From: Alphaproteobacteria bacterium
Lineage (GTDB): Bacteria > Pseudomonadota > Alphaproteobacteria > ATCC43930 > CGMCC-115725
Reading direction: 5' to 3'
DNA length: 48,933 nucleotides
NCBI GenBank assembly: GCA_030041385.1
Contig: JASHNY010000095.1
Span: 1-48,933, forward strand
Below, piece after piece: positions 43,522 to 48,933 of the stretch. A program made the position numbers and the translations under genes. The notes below the pieces were generated by a model. The model had not been told where the DNA came from. It saw only the letters and a list, made by a program, of their open reading frames with translations, and did no database searches. The first letter of the stretch is position 1, and every line of letters begins with the position of its first letter.

Positions 43522-44199
43522 CTAGAGCCCGGGCCCACGCGGCTGCATCGCGACCTGCCCTTGCCACGGCCGCACCTCGAAGCGCCGCCCGAAAATCTCG
43601 CTGCGCCGGCCGATCTTCAGTTTCTGCAGGATGTTGTGGACGTGGTTTTTCACGGTCGCGTTGCCGAGGCGCAGGCGGCGGGCGATTTCTTTGTTCTGCA
43701 GGCCCAGGGCCAGCAGCGCGGCGATCTCTCGCTCGCGCGGGGTCAGCCCCTCGGTCGCGGCGGCCGACAAGCCGGCTTTGGCCAGGGTCGCGATCCTGTC
43801 AAACAACAAAGCCGTGATTCTTGGCGGACAGACAAGTTCGCCGTTGAGCGAGCGCATTATCGCCGCCACCAATTCCTCGACTGTGGCGGTCTGCGGAACG
43901 TAGGCGCAGATGCCGGCCTCGGCGCAGGCAAGGACGTCTGCCTCCTGTTCGGCCAGAGCGACCGCCACGATTCGCAGATCGGGAAGCAGCAGATGGAGTT
44001 GCGTCGGAATGCGCAAACTCTCGGGCCCGGTCATATCGAGCAGAACCAGGTCGGGCGCCAAATCTTCGATCTCGCTCAACGCATCGGCGAACGCACCGTG
44101 GCCAACCACGACCAGCCGGCTCTCGCGCCGCAACATCGCGCTGAGCCCTTCGCGAAAGAGCCGCGTGTCGCTGATAAGGTAGATCCGGGGCGCCGCCAT
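43522..44199 (-). CDS. NarL/FixJ-type response regulator with atypical receiver
   Basis: This 225-residue protein has a receiver domain (residues 5-120) and a LuxR-type helix-turn-helix (GLTPREREIAALLALGLQNK, then EIARRLRLGNATVKNHVHNI). The phosphoacceptor D55 is present in LVLLDMTG. The N-terminal acidic pair is reduced to SD (S10, D11), and the conserved lysine is replaced by Q103 in YVPQTA, so phosphorylation signalling may be altered. No histidine kinase is nearby. It probably controls the cassette to its left, 312 bp upstream of the first gene. Confidence 0.88.
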   Translation of the reverse strand: MAAPRIYLISDTRLFREGLSAMLRRESRLVVVGHGAFADALSEIEDLAPDLVLLDMTGPESLRIPTQLHLLLPDLRIVAVALAEQEADVLACAEAGICAYVPQTATVEELVAAIMRSLNGELVCPPRITALLFDRIATLAKAGLSAAATEGLTPREREIAALLALGLQNKEIARRLRLGNATVKNHVHNILQKLKIGRRSEIFGRRFEVRPWQGQVAMQPRGPGL

Positions 44200-44487
44200 C
44201 GCGATATCTCCGGTACACCCTACTGGCCTACGTATCGCAGCCTGAGAACATCAACTCGCCACCCGCGTTGCGACGAGGGCGCATATCGGCAAATACGTCT
44301 CGGTCGGCATCTCCACGACTTTGGACATTTATCAAGTATTTCTTGCTTTCTGTGAAAGCAGCCCGGGACGATCGAGATGACGATCGGCTGCCCAATGTTC
44401 CGGTATTAGGCACGGGTTGGATGCACTGCGCATCAGCCGTTTGGTGGAGACACGCTCTTTGCGAAACCGTTGCTCGCACAGACGCGT
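44200..44487. other. Intergenic region with inverted repeat
   Basis: This 288-bp gap between the two LuxR-type regulators is more AT-rich than its surroundings around 44320-44360. It contains a perfect inverted repeat TGCTTTC/GAAAGCA at 44344-44360. No gene is seen. It should hold the promoter of the response regulator gene, but no clear -35/-10 pair was identified. Confidence 0.45.
44344..44360. promoter_or_regulatory. 17-bp inverted repeat, candidate operator
   Basis: Seven-bp arms TGCTTTC and GAAAGCA are separated by TGT in an AT-rich patch, 145 bp upstream of the response regulator start. The dimension suits a dimeric LuxR-type or other helix-turn-helix regulator. No second copy was found in the window. 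Confidence 0.35.
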
Positions 44488-45630
44488 TCAGGACGCGGCG
44501 TCTGGACGCCCGTGCAATGGCTGCGTCTCCTGCAGGATGACCCGCACCAGTTCTGCCTGCCGGCTGGTGTTGGTGCGCTGAAAGCACTGGAGAAGATGCG
44601 TGCGTGCCGTAGCCCGGGAGATGCCGAGACGACGAGCCGCCGCCTCGACGCCGTCTCCGTGCAGGATTTCGCGCGCCAATGACGCCTGCGCCGGCGTCAG
44701 GCCGAACAGCGATCGCAGCTGCTCGCGCGACGGCAACGAGCGTACCGCCAACTCGTCGGCGAAGACGACCGCCGCCGGACGTCCCGCCAGCCACGGGGCG
44801 CATTTCTGCACCGGCCACACTTGAAGCGACAGCACGCTCGCGTCGCCATCGCGCAAAACAAGCTTGCCGCTCGGCGCCGCCGGGTCACCGGCGATCATTG
44901 CCCGCAGCCAGGCCGTGTCCGACGGTGCACAGGCGGCGAGGCGACCGGCGCGGCCATGCAGGCCCTTGCCCTTGTACAACAGCGCCTCCGCGGCAGCATT
45001 TGCCTGCAGGATGCGGGCGTGGCGATCGACCAGAAACGCTGCGGAACTGCAGCGGTCGAGCATTTCGACCGCACCGTCACGCTCCAACTCGATCTGGCCA
45101 AACCGCAGGTTCAAATTCAGCACGCGCTGCAGATGCGGCGCCAGAGCGTTCAGCGTGCGCTCCTCGACAGCTGTAAAACGACCCTCTTTGGCAGAGCGAT
45201 AAAAGCCGATGCCGGCAACCGCCTCCCGGCCGTTCGCAAGATTGCTGAACAGCGCGAAATCGTGGCGTTGCGGGGCCCAGAACTCGTTGTAAAACGCCGT
45301 GCCCTCGAAGTCGCGGCGCGGCATCAGATTTTCGAATTGGTAGATGGCCCCGACCGGGAGAGCCAAGCCTCGCTCACGCACCGGATTGGATCTGGACCAG
45401 CGTTCGCCGTAAGCGTGCAGCCATTGCGGATCGGTGCGCGGCGCGATCAGCAGAAACGTTTTCCCGTCGGGGCCGATGACATGAAGGCTCACAGCACGCG
45501 CCCGCAAGGCGTCTGCTATGGCCGCCATCTGCTGCGGCCATGCACTCAAATCGGCCGCAGCCTCATAGACGCGGTGGATCAGGCTCTGGATATCCGGCGC
45601 TGGTCTCATCATTCCCGCCGCAAGCCGCAT
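44488..45630 (-). CDS. LuxR-family transcriptional regulator with PAS-like sensor region
   Basis: This 380-residue protein has an N-terminal sensor-like region (QSLIHRVYEAAADLSAWPQQ), a central PAS-like part (SAAFLVDRHARILQANAAAE, around residue 200) and a C-terminal LuxR helix-turn-helix (FGLTPAQASLAREILHGDG, then AAARRLGISRATARTHL). It has no receiver domain, so it may sense a ligand or redox state directly. It is the outermost gene of the accessory region and is separated from the response regulator by 288 bp. A start at 45612 is also possible. Confidence 0.87.
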   Translation of the reverse strand: MRLAAGMMRPAPDIQSLIHRVYEAAADLSAWPQQMAAIADALRARAVSLHVIGPDGKTFLLIAPRTDPQWLHAYGERWSRSNPVRERGLALPVGAIYQFENLMPRRDFEGTAFYNEFWAPQRHDFALFSNLANGREAVAGIGFYRSAKEGRFTAVEERTLNALAPHLQRVLNLNLRFGQIELERDGAVEMLDRCSSAAFLVDRHARILQANAAAEALLYKGKGLHGRAGRLAACAPSDTAWLRAMIAGDPAAPSGKLVLRDGDASVLSLQVWPVQKCAPWLAGRPAAVVFADELAVRSLPSREQLRSLFGLTPAQASLAREILHGDGVEAAARRLGISRATARTHLLQCFQRTNTSRQAELVRVILQETQPLHGRPDAAS

Positions 45631-45833
45631 GATGTCCCGGACCGGGCATTGCTGTGCGCGTCGGCTAACCAGCCGCAGATCGTAAACGATGCGACAATCC
45701 GATTTTAAACGAGACGCGGCACGAGTACAGGTCGCTGCAAATGCCTGCTCCGCGCGCTCAGCCGCTCAAGGAATGAACCTCGCGGTTTCGGGGGTTTAGG
45801 ACACCCGTCATGCCGCAGGCGCGGCAGACCGGG

Positions 45834-46244
45834 TCACAGCAGGTCGCGCAGTTGCGCGACCAGCGGCTTGTCGGCAGGCGGCATCGGGTAATCGGCAAGC
45901 TGCGCCGGGCGCACCCATTTGAGGCGCTGGCCTTCGCGGGCAACCGCGATGCCCTGCCATCTGCGGCAGACATAAAGCGGCATGAGCAGGTGGAACTCGG
46001 GGTAGGCGTGCGAGGCAAAGGTGAACGGCGCAAGGCAGTTCGCCGCGACATCGATGCCGAGTTCTTCGTTCAATTCGCGGATCAGCGCCGCCTCGGGGGT
46101 TTCGTCCGGCTGCACCTTGCCGCCGGGAAACTCCCACAGCCCGGCCATCGGCTTGCCCGCCGGGCGCTGCGCCAGCAATACCCGGCCGTCGACGTCGATC
46201 AACGCCACCGCGGCGACGAGAAGGATCCGACGCGCCTCGCTCAT
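45834..46244 (-). CDS. mutT: MutT-type 8-oxo-dGTP diphosphatase
   Basis: This 136-residue Nudix protein has the full box GGKVQPDETPEAALIRELNE followed by ELGI, and the MutT-like context LLAQRPAGKPMAGLWEFPGG. It cleans oxidised dGTP from the nucleotide pool. It follows argJ, an arrangement common in alphaproteobacteria. The region between its stop and the cassette's LuxR gene (45631-45833) has no gene and no clear terminator. Confidence 0.92.
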   Translation of the reverse strand: MSEARRILLVAAVALIDVDGRVLLAQRPAGKPMAGLWEFPGGKVQPDETPEAALIRELNEELGIDVAANCLAPFTFASHAYPEFHLLMPLYVCRRWQGIAVAREGQRLKWVRPAQLADYPMPPADKPLVAQLRDLL

Positions 46245-46249
46245 CGTTC

Positions 46250-46270
46250 CCCGCGGGTCACGCCCGCGGG
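46250..46270. repeat. GC-rich inverted repeat between argJ and mutT
   Basis: Two copies of the self-complementary CCCGCGGG (46250-46257 and 46263-46270) surround TCACG in the 54-bp gap. They can form a strong stem-loop in RNA of either strand. Without a T run it may be an mRNA processing or stability element rather than a terminator. Confidence 0.4.
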
Positions 46271-46298
46271 TCGCAATGACACCGCGATGGGGCGCGCC

Positions 46299-47528
46299 CT
46301 AGCTGCGATAGGCGCCGTTGATTTCGAGATAGCCATTGGTCAGGTCGCAGGTCCACACCGTCGCCTTGCCGCGGCCGAGCCCGAGATCGACGGCGACGCG
46401 CACGTCGCGGCCCGCCATGTGCGCAGCGACCGGCTTTTCGTCATAGCCCGGCACCGGCGCGCCGCGCTCGACGATCGCGACGTCCCCGATCGAGATCGAC
46501 AGGCGGTCGCGGTCGGCCTTTTCGCCGGCCTTGCCGACCGCCATGACGATCCGGCCCCAATTCGGGTCGCCGGCGGCGACGGCGGTCTTGAACAGCGGCG
46601 AATTGCCGATCGACAGGCCGATGCGGCGCGCCGCCCGCGCGCTGGTCGCGCCGGTCACGTCGATCGTGATGAATTTCTGCGCGCCCTCGCCGTCGCGCAC
46701 GATCTGCTGGGCGAGATCGATCATGACCCGGTCGAGAGCCCGGCGAAACCCGCCGAGCCGCGGGTCGACGGGGCTGTCGATTGCCGCGTGCCGCGCCTGC
46801 CGGGTGGCGCAGAGCAGCACCGTGTCGCTGGTCGAGGTGTCGCCGTCGACTGTGATCGAGTTGAACGAGCGCGCGGCGGCGGCGGCGAGCAACGGCTGCA
46901 ACACGGCGGGCGTCAAGGCCGCGTCGGTGAAAACATAGCCGAGCATCGTGCCCATGTTGGGCGCGATCATCCCCGACCCCTTGGCAAAGCCGCTGAGCCG
47001 CACCGGGGTGCCGTCGATCGTGGCTTCGGCGGTGGCGCCCTTGGGGAAGGTGTCGGTGGTCATGATTGCGCGCGCTGCCTGTTCCCAGGCATCTGCCGCC
47101 AATCCCGGCACGAGCCGCGGCAAAGCGCCGGGGATGCGGTCGGCCGGTACCGGCTCGCCGATGACGCCGGTGGACGAGATGAACACCTCGTCGGTGCTGC
47201 ACCCGAGGCAGCGCGCCGCGGCCGCCGCCGTGGCTTCGACCACCTCCCGCCCGGCGCGCCCGGTGAACACGTTGGCATTGCCCGAATTGACCACGATCGC
47301 GCGCACCTTGCCGCCGGGAAGCCGCTCGCGGTCCCACAGCACCGGCGCCCCCGCGGTCAGCGAGCGGGTGAAGACGCCGGCAATCGCGGTGCCGGGTACC
47401 AATTCCGCCAGCATCAGGTCGGTGCGGCCCTTGTAGCGCACGCCGCATTCGATCGCCGCGAGGCGAACCCCGGCAATTGGCGCGAGGTCGGGAAAGCGCG
47501 CGGGAGCGAGCGGCGAGATTGCGGGCAT
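46299..47528 (-). CDS. argJ: Bifunctional ornithine acetyltransferase/N-acetylglutamate synthase
   Basis: ArgJ recycles the acetyl group in arginine synthesis. The 409-residue precursor has the self-cleavage region [15 protein letters not shown], where Thr becomes the new N-terminal nucleophile; the residue before it is Gly instead of the usual Ala. Other family segments are [42 protein letters not shown] and [16 protein letters not shown], with the C-terminal [12 protein letters not shown]. Length is normal. Confidence 0.95.
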   Translation of the reverse strand: MPAISPLAPARFPDLAPIAGVRLAAIECGVRYKGRTDLMLAELVPGTAIAGVFTRSLTAGAPVLWDRERLPGGKVRAIVVNSGNANVFTGRAGREVVEATAAAAARCLGCSTDEVFISSTGVIGEPVPADRIPGALPRLVPGLAADAWEQAARAIMTTDTFPKGATAEATIDGTPVRLSGFAKGSGMIAPNMGTMLGYVFTDAALTPAVLQPLLAAAAARSFNSITVDGDTSTSDTVLLCATRQARHAAIDSPVDPRLGGFRRALDRVMIDLAQQIVRDGEGAQKFITIDVTGATSARAARRIGLSIGNSPLFKTAVAAGDPNWGRIVMAVGKAGEKADRDRLSISIGDVAIVERGAPVPGYDEKPVAAHMAGRDVRVAVDLGLGRGKATVWTCDLTNGYLEINGAYRS

Positions 47529-47791
47529 CGAGGGGTCCCTGCACAGTTACGGGAGCGATGATGTCGCATATCGCCGCCGCCCCGACAAGACCTGGGAGAA
47601 GCCCGCCGGGCGAACCACAGCATCTCGTTTCGACGCCCGGCCGCCCCCAGCCGCGGGCCCACGCCGGCCCGGCCGAAAGGCGCAGCCTGCCCGGCGGCCC
47701 CGACGAATTGACACCCCGCCCCGCCCAGCCTATCTGTCCTCAGTCGCCGCGTGCTTGCGCTTTGCCGTGTCATTCGCGTATCGAGGATTCC
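47529..47791. other. Divergent argJ-secA intergenic region
   Basis: This 263-bp region separates argJ (minus) and secA (plus). It contains the secA promoter at 47708-47736. No gene is seen, in particular no peptidyl-prolyl isomerase gene, which often stands here in alphaproteobacteria. Confidence 0.55.
47708..47736 (+). promoter_or_regulatory. Probable sigma70 promoter of secA
   Basis: A consensus TTGACA -35 box (47708-47713) is followed after exactly 17 bp by TATCTG (47731-47736), about 55 bp before the secA ATG. The spacing and -35 are ideal and the position is right. Confidence 0.7.
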
Positions 47792-48933
47792 ATGTTCGGC
47801 GCCTTCGCCCGGCGGCTGTTCGGCTCCGCCAATGATCGTTTCGTCAAGAGCCTGGGGCCGCTAGTCGCCCAGATCAACGAGCTCGAACCCGAGCTCGAAG
47901 CGCTGTCGGACGACGCCTTGCGGGCGCGCACGGCCGAATTCCGCCAGCGCCTCGAGGACGGCGCCGAGCTCGACGATTTGCTGGTCGAGGCGTTCGCCAC
48001 CGTGCGCGAGGCGGCCAAGCGCACGCTCGGCCAGCGCCATTTCGACGTGCAATTGATGGGCGGCATCGTGCTCCACCGCGGCATGATCGCCGAAATGAAG
48101 ACCGGCGAAGGCAAGACCCTGGTCGCCACCCTGCCGGTCTATCTGAACGCCCTGCCAGGCAACGGCGTGCATGTCGTTACCGTCAACGACTACCTGGCCC
48201 AGCGCGACGCCGAGTGGATGGGGCAGATCTATCGCTTTCTCGGCATGACCGTCGGCTGCATCGTCCACGATCTCGACGACCACCAGCGCCAGGCGCAGTA
48301 CCGCTGCGACATCACCTACGGCACCAACAACGAATTCGGCTTCGACTATCTGCGCGACAACATGAAGTTCCGGCTGGAGGACATGGTCCAGCGGCCGTTC
48401 CACTACGCGATCGTCGACGAGGTCGATTCGATCCTGATCGACGAGGCGCGCACGCCCCTGATCATCTCCGGCCCGACCGAAGACAATTCCGAACTCTACA
48501 TCTCGGTCGACAAGCTGATCCCCGCCCTCGATCCCGATGATTACGAGAAGGACGAAAAGCAGAAGACCGTCACGCTGACCGAATCCGGCCAGGAAAAGAT
48601 CGAGACGATGCTGCGCGAGCGCGGCCTGCTTGAAGCCGACAGCCTGTACGACATCCACAATGTCTCGCTGGTTCATCACGTCAATCAGGCGCTGCGGGCG
48701 CACAAATTGTTTGCGCGCGACACCGAATACATCGTGAGAGACGACAAGATCATCATCATCGATGAATTCACCGGCCGCATGATGGAGGGGCGGCGCTATT
48801 CGGAAGGCCTGCACCAGGCATTGGAAGCCAAGGAAGGCGTCACGGTGCAGAACGAAAACCAGACGCTGGCGTCGATCACGTTCCAGAATTATTTCCGCAT
48901 GTATCCGAAGCTCGCCGGCATGACCGGCACGGC
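47792..48933 (+). CDS. secA: Preprotein translocase ATPase SecA, N-terminal part (cut by window edge)
   Basis: SecA is the ATPase motor that drives proteins through SecYEG. From the ATG at 47792 (GAGGATT upstream) the frame reads [20 protein letters not shown] and stays open to the window end (about 380 codons of roughly 900). The Walker A motif [44 protein letters not shown], the [23 protein letters not shown]-like motif and [12 protein letters not shown] are all SecA-specific. Confidence 0.97.
   Translation, partial: MFGAFARRLFGSANDRFVKSLGPLVAQINELEPELEALSDDALRARTAEFRQRLEDGAELDDLLVEAFATVREAAKRTLGQRHFDVQLMGGIVLHRGMIAEMKTGEGKTLVATLPVYLNALPGNGVHVVTVNDYLAQRDAEWMGQIYRFLGMTVGCIVHDLDDHQRQAQYRCDITYGTNNEFGFDYLRDNMKFRLEDMVQRPFHYAIVDEVDSILIDEARTPLIISGPTEDNSELYISVDKLIPALDPDDYEKDEKQKTVTLTESGQEKIETMLRERGLLEADSLYDIHNVSLVHHVNQALRAHKLFARDTEYIVRDDKIIIIDEFTGRMMEGRRYSEGLHQALEAKEGVTVQNENQTLASITFQNYFRMYPKLAGMTGT

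Overview
The window is a high-GC bacterial chromosome segment. It looks like an alphaproteobacterium, probably Rhodospirillales-like. The reasons are the order dapF-mtaB-ftsY, the mutT/argJ/secA neighbourhood, the cysE-iscR-nifS-iscS order, and dispersed alphaproteobacterial-type palindromic repeats. This placement is inferred from gene order and composition; no database search was possible. Both ends cut genes: tuf on the left (minus strand) and secA on the right (plus strand).

Layout. 1-3.5 kb: the str operon (rpsL-rpsG-fusA-tuf, minus) with a good sigma70 promoter in front of rpsL. 3.5-11.2 kb: a co-directional minus-strand set of two luciferase-like flavin monooxygenases, an SDR and a DMSO-reductase-family molybdoenzyme with iron-sulfur and membrane subunits (SoeABC-like, probably sulfite oxidation at the cytoplasmic face of the membrane). 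11.4-13.5 kb: GST, Nudix and an AllA-like protein (plus). 13.5-16.6 kb: dapF-mtaB-ftsY (minus), tightly coupled. 16.6-25.9 kb: mixed metabolism, comprising a flavin reductase-like protein, tRNA-Lys, a small lipoprotein, an AhpD-like protein, 3-hydroxybutyrate dehydrogenase, a HAD phosphatase, pyrD, an MhpD-like hydratase, an acyl-CoA synthetase and an alpha/beta hydrolase.

25.9-32.9 kb is a sulfur-mobilisation operon on the plus strand: cysE, iscR, two cysteine desulfurases, iscA, a shrunken HscA-like ORF, fdx, tenA and mnmA, then tRNA-Met. Serine acetylation feeds cysteine synthesis. The desulfurases release the sulfur, which IscA/Fdx use for Fe-S clusters and MnmA for tRNA 2-thiouridine. 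IscU and HscB are absent from the operon, and hscA is reduced to a 147-residue remnant-like ORF. A 25-bp sequence that strongly resembles the E. coli IscR type 1 site lies upstream.

33.0-45.6 kb is an accessory cassette inserted between tRNA-Met and mutT/argJ/secA. A LuxR-type regulator with a PAS-like region, an atypical response regulator and a stand-alone pseudo-receiver precede six co-directional genes: an 818-residue protein with a Lys-rich hydrophobic segment, a HExxH metalloprotease-like protein, a small helical protein, an unknown 461-residue protein, a GH25 muramidase fused to a probable beta-propeller, and an unknown 565-residue protein. None has a recognisable signal peptide. I consider this the best candidate for an undescribed system: a regulated lytic or effector-release module whose function is unproven.
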